Positions 43,417 to 52,300 of a stretch of 64,000 nucleotides of DNA are shown in pieces. A program made the translations under genes and the position numbers. The first letter of the stretch is position 1. Each line of letters opens with the position of its first letter. Source of the DNA: Bdellovibrionales bacterium (GTDB lineage Bacteria; Bdellovibrionota; Bdellovibrionia; Bdellovibrionales; JAMPXM01); the NCBI GenBank assembly GCA_016713885.1, contig JADJOF010000003.1, forward strand, positions 310,001 to 374,000, in the 5' to 3' direction. The notes under the pieces were generated by a model. That model was not told the DNA's origin and made no database searches. It saw only the letters and a program-made list of their open reading frames with translations.

Positions 43417-44144
43417 TCGAAGGCTTCGGCGAGTACGCGAGTCATGTCAAAGCCATCGGCCGAGAGCTTCGCTTTAACGTCTTTGATCATCGCCCCGTTC
43501 CCGCAAAGATAGAACGTGGTATCGATCGATTTATAGTCAAAAGCATCGATGTGATTTTGAACGTAACCGCGTAGGCCCTTCCATGAATCATCGGCGCGCG
43601 ACAGCACGTACTGGTACTCGAAGTTTGGAAGCTCGGTTTTCAGGCGTTTCAGTTCATTTTCGTAGTAGATATCGCTTTGGTGTCGAACGCCAAAGAGCAG
43701 GCGATAGCGAAGCTCGGGATGTTTTTTGAGATTGCTCTCGATAAACGAAAAGTGCTGCGAGACTCCGGAGCCGGTGTTGAGGAAAACCACCTGCGGCGTT
43801 GGAGGTTCTTTAAAAAACACGCGTCCAAATGGTCCTGTGAAATCCAAAACAGCGCCCTCTTTGAGGTCCCAAACGTAGCGACTCGCAACTCCGCCTTCGA
43901 CCGCCTTAAAGACCAGTCGAAAGCCATCGCGCTTCTGATCCGTTGACGCGATGGAGTAGGCGCGAAGCGCTGGTTTCGCCTCACCAGTTGGAACGTGAAG
44001 CATCACGAATTGTCCGGCGCGGAACTCGAAGTCTTTTGGTTCCGTACACGAAATAAACAGTTCCCGAATCTGCGGCGTGTAGTCGCAGATCTTGGTGACG
44101 GTCATTTTGCGGATGATGCGAGTGGGATGAACGGGTGTACTCAT
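43413..44144 (-). CDS. Ferredoxin/flavodoxin-NADP+ reductase-like protein
   Basis: A 243-residue FNR-fold flavoprotein: FAD motif LRAYSIASTDQKRDGF, phosphate loop GPFGRVFF, NAD(P) motif VVFLNTGSGVSQHFSFIESN and the end FYLCGNGAMIKDVKAKLSAD. It moves electrons between NAD(P)H and a small carrier. The 4-base overlap with the downstream FadL-like gene suggests one transcript. The usual C-terminal aromatic residue is replaced by AEAFD, ending in Phe-Asp. Confidence 0.88.
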   Translation of the reverse strand: MSTPVHPTRIIRKMTVTKICDYTPQIRELFISCTEPKDFEFRAGQFVMLHVPTGEAKPALRAYSIASTDQKRDGFRLVFKAVEGGVASRYVWDLKEGAVLDFTGPFGRVFFKEPPTPQVVFLNTGSGVSQHFSFIESNLKKHPELRYRLLFGVRHQSDIYYENELKRLKTELPNFEYQYVLSRADDSWKGLRGYVQNHIDAFDYKSIDTTFYLCGNGAMIKDVKAKLSADGFDMTRVLAEAFD

Positions 44145-44164
44145 AGCGGGGAGAGCTCTTTCTC

Positions 44165-44725
44165 TTAGCGACGTGGCGGTGTAACGGCTTGTAGAAGATG
44201 ATTTCGCTCTTTTTTATAGAGCTCCATCGCGTCGGCGATCACTTTCAGCGCTTCTTCGCGATCAAGAAAGCCATCGACGCGAACCGACTTTTTCTCAAGA
44301 ATTTTATAGTCCTCAAAAAAGCGTTGCACCTCTTTGAGGCGATGCGGTGGAAGCTCATGAATCGAGTTATAGCCTGAGACCTCGGGGTCATTGGCGTGAA
44401 CGGCGATGATCTTATCATCGGCTTCGCCTTGGTCGCTCATTTTCATAACGCCAATTGGTTTTGCTTCCATGATGGTGAGAGGCACAACCGACTCTTGCCC
44501 AAGAACCAAGACGTCGAGTGGATCGTGGTCTTCGCAGTAGCTCTGCGGAATAAAACCGTAGTTCGCGGGGTAGTGCACGCTTGAGAACAGAACGCGATCG
44601 ACCTTGAGGAGGCCGCTTGGCTTATGCAGTTCGTATTTATTTTTGGAACCTTTTGGGACCTCGATAATGACCTGAATAATGTCGGGAGCGTGTTCGCCAA
44701 TTTCGACGTCGTGCCATGGGTGCAT
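44165..44725 (-). CDS. ppa: Inorganic pyrophosphatase
   Basis: A 186-residue family I soluble pyrophosphatase. Active-site stretches are VIIEVPKGSKNKYELHKPSG, VHYPANYGFIPQSY, EDHDPLDVLVLG and DDKIIAVHANDPE with its Asp/Lys set. Pulls biosynthetic reactions by removing PPi. 20 bases separate it from the reductase gene downstream. Confidence 0.95.
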   Translation of the reverse strand: MHPWHDVEIGEHAPDIIQVIIEVPKGSKNKYELHKPSGLLKVDRVLFSSVHYPANYGFIPQSYCEDHDPLDVLVLGQESVVPLTIMEAKPIGVMKMSDQGEADDKIIAVHANDPEVSGYNSIHELPPHRLKEVQRFFEDYKILEKKSVRVDGFLDREEALKVIADAMELYKKERNHLLQAVTPPRR

Positions 44726-44895
44726 AGGGGGAACCTCTTTCTTCGGTGGCCCTACAGTACCGGTCCATTTTCGAGCTGTCGACTTTTGTCAGCGCTGGTT
44801 GGCAATCGACCCCCGATAACACGGCGAGTTAGCGATGAGAGAAAACGTGTTCAGTTTTGTCTCAGCTCAAGGTTCCGCGCTAGAACAATGAGTCT

Positions 44896-45741
44896 ATGGC
44901 AATGTCTGAAAATCCCCCAGTTCAAATCGTGAAAGCGCCGGGTGGCGTCCTTAAAACAGCATTCGTCGGCGGCGCGAGCAAAGGAATCGGGCGCGCTGTC
45001 GCCAAGCATCTCGCCTCGCGTGGTGTGAGGGTGATTGCCTGTGGACGAACCGAAGAGGAATTGGATTCGCTCATCGCTGAGCTTCCGCTGATTGAAGTGC
45101 CAGGCCCATCGCCAATCGAAACCGCGTTAAAAACACACAAGGCTTTTGTTTGCGATCTTGCGAAGACAGCCGAACTTGAAGCTCGTTTGAAGAGCTTAGT
45201 GAAAGAGATGGGCGCGATCGACATTTTAATTTTGAATTCCGGCGGCCCAAAGGGCGGCCCGATTCTTGACGCCAGTCCGGCTGAGTTTGAGGCGGCGATG
45301 CAGGCGCATCTTCACGCCAATCATATTCTCGCCAAGATGTACATTCCCGGAATGAAAGCGCGCGGTGCTGGTCGAATCATCGCGGTGCTCTCGACCAGTG
45401 TGAAAAATCCAATTCCCAATCTTGGTGTTTCCAACGCGACTCGCTGGGCGGTCGCGGCGTGGGCAAAAACCTTGGCTGGTGAAGTAGCGCCATTTGGTAT
45501 CACGGTGAATATGGTGCTCCCGGGGTACACGCGCACTGGGCGCTTAGAAGAGCTCTCAAAAGCGGCGGCAGAAACACGCGGGATTGAACAAGAAAAAGTT
45601 CTCGAGGAATGGGCGAAGGCCGCACCGATGGGTCGCATCGGTGAACCGGAAGAGATCGCCTCGGCCATCGCGTTTTTCGCCTCGCCCGCGGCCTCGTTCA
45701 TCACAGGCCAGATGCTCGCTGTTGATGGAGGGCGAACGTGA
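44896..45741 (+). CDS. Short-chain dehydrogenase/reductase, atypical active site
   Basis: A 281-residue SDR with a normal nucleotide-binding motif (FVGGASKGIGRAVAKHLASR) and NSGG in place of NAG. The Ser is present (VLSTSVKNPIPNLG), but the usual Tyr-x3-Lys reads Val-Ser-Asn-Ala-Thr-Arg (VSNATRWAVAAWAK), so both catalytic Tyr and Lys are missing as such. Similar variants exist in FabG-like SDRs. First gene of a tightly packed operon; the next gene starts inside its stop codon. Confidence 0.85.
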   Translation: MAMSENPPVQIVKAPGGVLKTAFVGGASKGIGRAVAKHLASRGVRVIACGRTEEELDSLIAELPLIEVPGPSPIETALKTHKAFVCDLAKTAELEARLKSLVKEMGAIDILILNSGGPKGGPILDASPAEFEAAMQAHLHANHILAKMYIPGMKARGAGRIIAVLSTSVKNPIPNLGVSNATRWAVAAWAKTLAGEVAPFGITVNMVLPGYTRTGRLEELSKAAAETRGIEQEKVLEEWAKAAPMGRIGEPEEIASAIAFFASPAASFITGQMLAVDGGRT

Positions 45742-47006
45742 AGTTCGATATATTCTTTTCGATCTGCCAAACTCCGGTCGATGGTTCAGTGCCAAATGAG
45801 CGACAGATGTTTCAAAACTTTTTTGATCAGGCGATTCTCGCCGATGAACTTGGTTTTGGTTGTGCGTGGGTCGCTGAGACGCACTTGAGCTGTCAGGTGC
45901 AGAAGCGAAATCCGGGTGCGGTGATTCCGCACTTTGAGGGCGAGATCGGACTCAATACCGATATTCTTCAGATTGCGCATGTGCTGTTCTCAAAAACAAA
46001 GCGCATTCACGTGGGCTTGGCCATTCGCAATATTCTCTGTAACGGTGGGCCGATTGCGCACGCTGAGGCGATCAAGATGTATCTTTCGATTCGCCAAATG
46101 ATGGGTGATGATCCATCGAGACTTCTTGAACTTGGTTTTGCCAGCGGACGTTTTCCGTTTTCAAATGTGCCCTATGGAGTTCGCGCGCGAAATAAACTTG
46201 AAGAGGCCGCGTGGCCATCGCTTCGTGGCCTGGTGTTTCAAGAGGCGACAGAAATTTTCTTGCGCCTCTTAAAGGGCGAAGTCATTGGCTCAAAAGATAT
46301 TCGCCCGAAAGTTCTCAGTCGCGATCTGTTTAGATCCGATGACGACTGGGACCAAGCGGTTGTGGCCTGGGCCAAGCTCACACAACACGAAAAAGAGCGC
46401 GATGCGATTGAAACGGGTGCGGACCTTGCGACGCTTGGCTTTCAGGTGGCGCCGTTTTGGAAGTTCGATCCGGTCGGTGTGATCCCGTTTGAGGCGCCGA
46501 TGCAGAGTTTGCGACTCACGATTGGCGCGCACGATGCGGCAAGCCAGCATCTTGCCAATGAGATTTTGCCGGTTGGCGTGTTCAACCTCTCGATTACACC
46601 TTCCAATCAGATCGAAGAGACGCATCGTCGTATGACTCAGCACTACTGTAAAACTCCGTGGGGTGCGGCCGATGGTACGTGGCGACGGGAACTGATGCCG
46701 CGAACGGCACTCGTGTTTATTGATTGCGATAGCCGTAAAGCCAAGGCGCAATCAGAGAAGGCGATTGCCAACTACTGGAAGGCGGTCGAGGGAACTCTGG
46801 ACCCGATGAAGGTTTCGCAAGCCGTCGACAATGCGCTGGTGGGTTCTCCTGAAGAGATCGTCGAGCAAATGAATCGGCGCTTTCATCCCGATGATCGTCT
46901 GATGCTCTGGTTTGATTTCAATAATCACGATAGTGCTGCGATTAAAAAGTCGATGCAGCTCTTTATGGAAAAGGTTGCGCCTTTGGTGCGGGGGCATGCG
47001 CGATGA
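45738..47006 (+). CDS. Luciferase-like (LLM) flavin-dependent monooxygenase
   Basis: A 422-residue LLM-class protein: MKFDIFFSICQTPVDG start, ILADELGFGCAWVAETHLSC, VGLAIRNILCNGGPIAHAEA, LLELGFASGRFPFSNVPYGV, and the end VGSPEEIVEQMNRRFHPDD. LLM enzymes use reduced FMN and oxygen on aldehydes, amides, ketones or aromatic amines; the substrate here is unknown. Overlaps both neighbours by 4 bases, so stoichiometric coexpression is likely. Longer than the usual 330-350 residues. Confidence 0.88.
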   Translation: MKFDIFFSICQTPVDGSVPNERQMFQNFFDQAILADELGFGCAWVAETHLSCQVQKRNPGAVIPHFEGEIGLNTDILQIAHVLFSKTKRIHVGLAIRNILCNGGPIAHAEAIKMYLSIRQMMGDDPSRLLELGFASGRFPFSNVPYGVRARNKLEEAAWPSLRGLVFQEATEIFLRLLKGEVIGSKDIRPKVLSRDLFRSDDDWDQAVVAWAKLTQHEKERDAIETGADLATLGFQVAPFWKFDPVGVIPFEAPMQSLRLTIGAHDAASQHLANEILPVGVFNLSITPSNQIEETHRRMTQHYCKTPWGAADGTWRRELMPRTALVFIDCDSRKAKAQSEKAIANYWKAVEGTLDPMKVSQAVDNALVGSPEEIVEQMNRRFHPDDRLMLWFDFNNHDSAAIKKSMQLFMEKVAPLVRGHAR

Positions 47007-48061
47007 GCCAGGATGCGTGGGTTCCACTGGTCGACTATAGGCGAAATGGTGTGAGTGAAATCACGATTCATGGTGCGGTCAGCTGGGTGAGCGGGAGAAA
47101 ACTCATTCACGCCTGGGGCGGAAACGTTCTTTGCTACGGTCGATCGATGATGAAGCCACTTCAGCTCAAGGTTTTTGCAAAAGAGCTTGATGAGATTTTG
47201 TCGATTGAATCAAAAGCCGTTTCGGTTGCAAGTCACAATGCCGAGCCCGAGCACATTCAGGCCATTCAGGCGATTTTAAAACCAAGCGAGATGGGTCTTA
47301 TGCAGACGCCGTTTTCGCTTCCGCTCATGCAGTTCGGTCGCCAGATGCGTCGCGCCAGGCGTTGGTACCATCCCTGTTCAGGCAAACACGCGGCGATTTT
47401 GCGTGGTTGTCAGATTCGCGGGTGGTCGCGCATTGGCTACACGTGGCCGCATCATCCGTATCATCAGGCTTACTTGGGCGTTGTTCGTCGGGCACTTGGC
47501 GAAAACTGGAAACCACAAGTCACTGCAAAAGATGGCTGTGGGTTGTCGATGATCTCGATGACAGTGACGGAGCTTGCGCGGGTCTATGCGGATCTTGCTG
47601 TCACAAAAGACGACGATTGGATTTGGTCGGCGATGACCGAAAAACCTGATCTTGTCGGTGGATTCAATCGACTCGACTCCACTATCCTCAAGAGCTGTGG
47701 TGGAAATGTGATCGCCAAGGAGGGGGCCGATGGTCTTCTTGGGCTTGCGATTAAGCATCCTGATTTTCCCGAGGGTCTTGGCGTCGTGATTAAAGTCGCA
47801 CATGGGTGGGATACGACAGCGACCTGGTTTGTGGCGCGCTATGTTTTGGGAGTCTTGGGCTTTAAACTTCGAAATCCCTATCGACTGGATCGTCAAAAAG
47901 CATTCGTGGTCCAGGATGTGATTCCTTCCACCCTTCGCGGTCGAATGAGTGAGATCGTACCATTTGATGCGTGGGATCCCGATGAGGATCGCTGGGAGTT
48001 CGATTTTGAGAAGTATGTCCATCCGTTTGCTGAAGGCCCGATGGGTGAGGCGATGACATGA
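47003..48061 (+). CDS. Asparaginase II (AnsA/Rhizobium-type) family protein
   Basis: A 352-residue member of the asparaginase II family typified by the Rhizobium etli enzyme. Conserved blocks: GRSMMKPLQLKVF, AVSVASHNAEPEHIQAIQ, HPCSGKHAAILRGC and AKDGCGLSMISM. The family hydrolyses asparagine amide, but in this operon of redox enzymes it may act on another amide (inference). Overlaps LLM and aldehyde dehydrogenase genes by 4 bases each. Confidence 0.85.
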   Translation: MSQDAWVPLVDYRRNGVSEITIHGAVSWVSGRKLIHAWGGNVLCYGRSMMKPLQLKVFAKELDEILSIESKAVSVASHNAEPEHIQAIQAILKPSEMGLMQTPFSLPLMQFGRQMRRARRWYHPCSGKHAAILRGCQIRGWSRIGYTWPHHPYHQAYLGVVRRALGENWKPQVTAKDGCGLSMISMTVTELARVYADLAVTKDDDWIWSAMTEKPDLVGGFNRLDSTILKSCGGNVIAKEGADGLLGLAIKHPDFPEGLGVVIKVAHGWDTTATWFVARYVLGVLGFKLRNPYRLDRQKAFVVQDVIPSTLRGRMSEIVPFDAWDPDEDRWEFDFEKYVHPFAEGPMGEAMT

Positions 48062-49533
48062 GAATCAGTAACTTCATCGGTGGAGAATGGGCGTCGACTG
48101 CGGAATACATTTCGTCGGTGAATCCGTCGACGGGTGAGTCGTACCTCGAAGTTCCGCGCTCTGGCGAAAAAGAGGTGGCCGCAGCGGTGCAGGCGGCAAA
48201 GACTGCGTTTCCGGCGTGGAGAGCGCTTCGCGCAGAAGAGCGTGCCGACATCTTGGATCGTATCGCTGATGGCATCGATGCGCGCCTTTCAGAGTTTGCA
48301 CAAATGGAAAGTGACGATCAGGGAAAGCCTGTCTCGCTTGCGACAAGTCTTGATATTCCGCGCGCAGCACTTAATTTTCGCTTTTTCGCTGGATGCATTC
48401 GTCATGAACTGAGCCAATCAGCCCCCATTGACGAGAGAACATTTTCGTACGTTCGACGTGAGCCGATTGGTGTGGCGGGGCTTATTAGCCCCTGGAATCT
48501 GCCGCTCTATCTGCTCACTTGGAAGATCGCTCCCGCGCTTGCCTATGGCAACACCTGCGTTGCAAAGCCGAGCGAGTGGACTTCCGGCACGGCTTGGCTT
48601 CTTGCGAAAGTGATGAAAGAGGCGGGGCTACCGGCTGGTGTGTGCAATCTCGTTTTTGGCTACGGCCATGAGGCAGGCCAAGCACTTGTTGAGCACGAAG
48701 ACGTTCCGCTGATTTCATTTACCGGCGGTACCGTGACTGGTCGAAAGATCGCAGAAACTGCCGCGCCAAGGTTAAAAAAACTTTCGCTTGAGCTTGGCGG
48801 AAAAAATCCGACCATTGTTTTTAAAGATGCGCTTGAGATGTTTTCTGTTCAAGAGTTGGCGAAGAGCGTGGCCAGGTCCGCGTTTCTCAATCAGGGCGAG
48901 ATCTGTCTTTGCGGATCGAGACTCTATGTTGAAGAGGCCTTTTACGATGAGTTCTCTGAAGCACTGGTGAGCGAAGTGACGGCTCTGACGGTGGGTGATC
49001 CGCGCGATGCGAGTTCGTTCATGGGACCGCTGGTATCAAGCGAGCATCTAACGAAAGTTTCAAACTACATTCAGCACGCAAAAGAATCGGGGCTTAAGAT
49101 CCTCTGTGGAGGCGAACGGCCGAAAGTGCTGCCATCAAACACGGGTCGAGATCTCTCAAAAGGGTATTTCGTTCTGCCGACGATTGTCGCGGATGTGCCC
49201 GAGAGTTCACGACTGCAAAAGGAAGAAGTTTTTGGACCGGTTGTCACGCTCTCGCGATTCAAATCAGAAGATGAAGTCGTGGCGCTTGCCAATAGCACGC
49301 GGTACGGACTTTCTGCGAGTCTTTGGACAAACTCGCTTTCGCGGGCGCACGGAATGGCGGCGCGTTTGGAGGCGGGAACAGTTTGGATCAACGGTTGGAT
49401 GATTCGCGATCTGCGCATGCCATTCGGCGGCGTGAAAGATTCGGGTCTTGGTCGAGAAGGGCAAATGGATTCGCTTCATTTTTTTACCGAGCCAAAGACT
49501 GTTTGCGTTCGTTTTGGCCGGTTGGAAAAGTAG
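48058..49533 (+). CDS. Aldehyde dehydrogenase, aminomuconate-semialdehyde type
   Basis: A 491-residue NAD-dependent ALDH. Motifs: PWNLPLYLLTWKIAPALAYG, SFTGGTVTGRKIAE, the general-base Glu in LELGGKNPTIVFKDAL, the catalytic Cys in FLNQGEICLCGSRLYVEE and PFGGVKDSGLGREG near the end. The overall wording resembles 2-aminomuconic and 2-hydroxymuconic semialdehyde dehydrogenases (AmnC/NbaE/XylG), and a 2-aminophenol dioxygenase-like pair lies 4.4 kb downstream, which supports that role. Confidence 0.85.
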   Translation: MRISNFIGGEWASTAEYISSVNPSTGESYLEVPRSGEKEVAAAVQAAKTAFPAWRALRAEERADILDRIADGIDARLSEFAQMESDDQGKPVSLATSLDIPRAALNFRFFAGCIRHELSQSAPIDERTFSYVRREPIGVAGLISPWNLPLYLLTWKIAPALAYGNTCVAKPSEWTSGTAWLLAKVMKEAGLPAGVCNLVFGYGHEAGQALVEHEDVPLISFTGGTVTGRKIAETAAPRLKKLSLELGGKNPTIVFKDALEMFSVQELAKSVARSAFLNQGEICLCGSRLYVEEAFYDEFSEALVSEVTALTVGDPRDASSFMGPLVSSEHLTKVSNYIQHAKESGLKILCGGERPKVLPSNTGRDLSKGYFVLPTIVADVPESSRLQKEEVFGPVVTLSRFKSEDEVVALANSTRYGLSASLWTNSLSRAHGMAARLEAGTVWINGWMIRDLRMPFGGVKDSGLGREGQMDSLHFFTEPKTVCVRFGRLEK

Positions 49534-49548
49534 ACGAGAGGGAGCAGG

Positions 49549-50334
49549 ATGGGTTTTTTAAAGAAGCGATGGATGTGGGTCTTGCTTGCGGTGGCCATCG
49601 TTGCCGGTGCCGGTGTTTTAATGCGCGCGCGCAGCCAAGCGGGCAAAGAGCGTCTTGAATCGGTCGCAAAAGGCCCAGCAGTCGAGGCGATTTACGCGAT
49701 CGGTAAAGTTGAAGCCACCAGGACCTTTCAGGCGAAGGCGGGCGTTGCCAGCGGTATCGAGCGAATCCCTGTGCGCGAAGGCATGGTTGTCAAAAAAGGC
49801 GATTTGATTGTCGCGTTTTCAGAGGGCAATACGGTGCGGGCGCCTTTTGACGGTGTCGTGACTCGAGTCGAGTATAAAGTTGGCGAGTCGGTTTTTGCGG
49901 GCAACCTGATCGCGGAGGTCACCGATCCAAGTGAGTATGAGTTGCGTGTGGTTCTTGATCAGCGTGCGGCAGTTAAGATTCGCCGCGGTCAAAAGGCGAA
50001 GCTGAGTTTTGACGGCCTTCGCGATCTTGAGCTCTTTGCAGAAGTGCGAACCGTTTACACGAGCAGTTCGCAGTTCACCGTGACGCTTGATACGAAGGGG
50101 CTCCCGAAAGAGATCTTGCCTGGGATGACCGCTGATGTGGCAATTGAGGTCGCAGTGAAACCAGAGGTTCTTCTGATTCCGGCTTCGAGTCTTCAAGCCG
50201 GTCGGGTGGAACGAGTTCGCGATGGTCGGCGCCAGATGATTGAGATCAAGACGGGGCTTGTGAACGCAGATAAAGTTGAGGTCGTCAGTGGTGACCTTGC
50301 AGTGGGCGATCAGGTCGTCGTGAGGTTGAAGTAA
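49549..50334 (+). CDS. HlyD/MacA-like periplasmic adaptor of ABC exporter
   Basis: A 261-residue single-pass adaptor: N-terminal anchor WMWVLLAVAIVAGAGVLM, split biotinyl-lipoyl halves (VREGMVVKKGDLIVAFSEGN and VRAPFDGVVTRVEYKVGESV), a beta-barrel part and a membrane-proximal end (LLIPASSLQAGRVERVRDGR). The coiled coil of MacA is nearly absent, so it is a short adaptor. Starts 15 bases after the aldehyde dehydrogenase gene and 2 before the permease. Confidence 0.85.
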   Translation: MGFLKKRWMWVLLAVAIVAGAGVLMRARSQAGKERLESVAKGPAVEAIYAIGKVEATRTFQAKAGVASGIERIPVREGMVVKKGDLIVAFSEGNTVRAPFDGVVTRVEYKVGESVFAGNLIAEVTDPSEYELRVVLDQRAAVKIRRGQKAKLSFDGLRDLELFAEVRTVYTSSSQFTVTLDTKGLPKEILPGMTADVAIEVAVKPEVLLIPASSLQAGRVERVRDGRRQMIEIKTGLVNADKVEVVSGDLAVGDQVVVRLK

Positions 50335-50336
50335 GA

Positions 50337-51596
50337 ATGCTATTTTTGGCGATTCGCCACCTCGTGGCTCGAAAAAAACAAACGACACTGACGCTCCTTG
50401 GGATCGTCTTTGGCTCGATGGCGTTTGTCGCAATTTCGGGTTTCATGCTGGGATTTCAGTATTTTCTCCTCGATCAATTGATCAATAACGATGCACATAT
50501 TCGGATTAGCGCACGTGAAGATCGTGTCGATCACGAAGTCGCAAATAAAGATCTGTATTCGAAGTTGGATAAGAACGGTCTTGTGTCGTGGGTTGTCGAT
50601 CCATCCGGAACACGTAGCAATCCCAAAATCGAGAATCCGCAGGGCTGGGCCGAGATTCTAAAGAAAGATCCGCGCGTCGAGGCGTATTCGCCGCAGTTTT
50701 CGGCACAAGTGCTTTTTAGTGTGGGAGCGATTGCGGCCAACGGAAAACTGATTGGCTCTGAGCCCGATATGCAGGTTCGTGTAACCAATATTCAAAGCTA
50801 TATCAAAACTGGAAAGTTTGAAGACATTAGCTCAGGTGGAAATCGAATTATCGTCGGCACGGGTCTTTTGAAAAAGCTGGGTAGCGGTGACGGCTCCACG
50901 ATTTTTGTTTACAATGGTCGCGACAAACCGGTCCCATTTAAAGTGATCGGCACTTTTGAAACAGGCGGGCGTCAAATTGACGACACCACGGCTTTTGGTG
51001 CGTTGATTGACGTACAGAAACTCGCGGGGCAGCCAAACGAGATCAACAACATGGCTGTTCGATTGATTGATTTTAACCGCGCTCGTGAGACCGCGCACGA
51101 CTGGCAGCCTCTGAGTCCCGACAAGGTTGAGAGCTGGGATGAGATCAATGCCGCATTCTTAAACGTGTTTCGAATCCAAGATGCCATGCGCTATATGATG
51201 ATCGCGACGATTCTGCTCGTGGCGGGCTTTGGTATCTACAATATCTTGAATGTTGTCGTAACGCAGAAGAAAAAAGAAATCGCGATTCTTCGCTTCATTG
51301 GCTACGAGCCCGGCGATATTTTGCAGCTGTTCTTTCTGCAAGGGATAATCCTCGGAGTCGTCGGCTCGATCATCGGTTTGATTCTGGGGTATATTGCTTG
51401 TCTTGGAATCGAGCAGATCAGCTTTGGCGGCGGACCGATGGGCGGCGGTACGATGATGAAGGTGAGCTTTGATCCCATGATTTATCTTCGCGCCTTCTTA
51501 TTCGGATCGCTTGCCGCCGCGTTTGCGAGTCTGATGCCGGCTCGCTCAGCCGGGAAGCTCACGCCGATCGACATCATTCGATCAGGAGCGGAGTAG
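50337..51596 (+). CDS. ABC transporter permease, MacB/FtsX type
   Basis: A 419-residue permease with four membrane helices: one N-terminal (LTLLGIVFGSMAFVAISGFM), a large periplasmic MacB-like core domain of about 250 residues, and three C-terminal (MMIATILLVAGFGIYNILNV, FLQGIILGVVGSIIGLILGY, LRAFLFGSLAAAFASLMPAR), ending with the family TPIDIIRSG motif. Such permeases work by mechanotransmission together with an ATPase and an adaptor, here the flanking genes. Confidence 0.9.
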   Translation: MLFLAIRHLVARKKQTTLTLLGIVFGSMAFVAISGFMLGFQYFLLDQLINNDAHIRISAREDRVDHEVANKDLYSKLDKNGLVSWVVDPSGTRSNPKIENPQGWAEILKKDPRVEAYSPQFSAQVLFSVGAIAANGKLIGSEPDMQVRVTNIQSYIKTGKFEDISSGGNRIIVGTGLLKKLGSGDGSTIFVYNGRDKPVPFKVIGTFETGGRQIDDTTAFGALIDVQKLAGQPNEINNMAVRLIDFNRARETAHDWQPLSPDKVESWDEINAAFLNVFRIQDAMRYMMIATILLVAGFGIYNILNVVVTQKKKEIAILRFIGYEPGDILQLFFLQGIILGVVGSIIGLILGYIACLGIEQISFGGGPMGGGTMMKVSFDPMIYLRAFLFGSLAAAFASLMPARSAGKLTPIDIIRSGAE

Positions 51597-51599
51597 GCT

Positions 51600-52280
51600 A
51601 TGGGACTTCTTGCAAAGAATCTGGTCAAGAGTTTTGGTGAACCGCCGACGACAGTTTTGCACGGTCTCAATTTTTCAATTAAAGAGGGTGAGTTCGTTTC
51701 GCTCACGGGGCGTTCAGGCTCCGGTAAGAGTACGCTGCTTTATCTTTTAGGAGCACTCGATGCTCCGACCTCAGGTCAGGTTGAGATTGATGGTCATGAT
51801 CTATCGACCATTTCAAGTGACGAACTCCATCGTCTTCGTAACCAATCGATTGGCTTTGTGTTTCAGTTCCACTACCTGCTACCGGAGCTCACGGCGCTTG
51901 AGAATGTTCTGATGCCCGCGCGCAAGGCGAAAAAAGATATAGCGATGGAAAAAACGATTCGCGAACTTCTGACCGAATTTGGTCTAGAGGGAAAAGAGAA
52001 TCGTTTGCCTCGTCAGCTCTCTGGCGGTGAGCAGCAGCGAGTTGCGATTGCTCGCGCTCTTTCGATGAGTCCAAAGTATCTCTTTGCCGATGAGCCAACG
52101 GGCGCGCTCGACACGGCCAATGCCGAAATCGTGATGGGTCTATTTGAAAAAGCGAATCGCGAACTGGGGACGACTGTGATTCTTGTCACCCACGATCCGG
52201 CGTTTGCCGCGCGTGCGCATCGCCAGATCAAGCTTGTCGACGGCCGCATTGACTCCGACGGTCCTCCCACCACAAATTGA
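51600..52280 (+). CDS. ABC transporter ATPase, LolD/MacB type
   Basis: A 226-residue ATPase: Walker A LTGRSGSGKSTLLYLLGALD, Q-loop FVFQFHYLLPELTALENVLM, signature QLSGGEQQRVAIARAL, Walker B YLFADEPTGALD and H-loop VILVTHD. Powers the permease encoded 3 bases upstream. An exporter for a product or toxic intermediate of the enzymes in the same operon is plausible; lipoprotein release or antimicrobial efflux are alternatives. Confidence 0.93.
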   Translation: MGLLAKNLVKSFGEPPTTVLHGLNFSIKEGEFVSLTGRSGSGKSTLLYLLGALDAPTSGQVEIDGHDLSTISSDELHRLRNQSIGFVFQFHYLLPELTALENVLMPARKAKKDIAMEKTIRELLTEFGLEGKENRLPRQLSGGEQQRVAIARALSMSPKYLFADEPTGALDTANAEIVMGLFEKANRELGTTVILVTHDPAFAARAHRQIKLVDGRIDSDGPPTTN

Positions 52281-52300
52281 TGTTTTAAAAGGAATTTGAA

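Noticed and set aside
46290..48370. Long minus-strand reading frames under the LLM and asparaginase genes
   Set aside because: They mirror conserved overlapping genes of the plus strand and show no motifs or starts.
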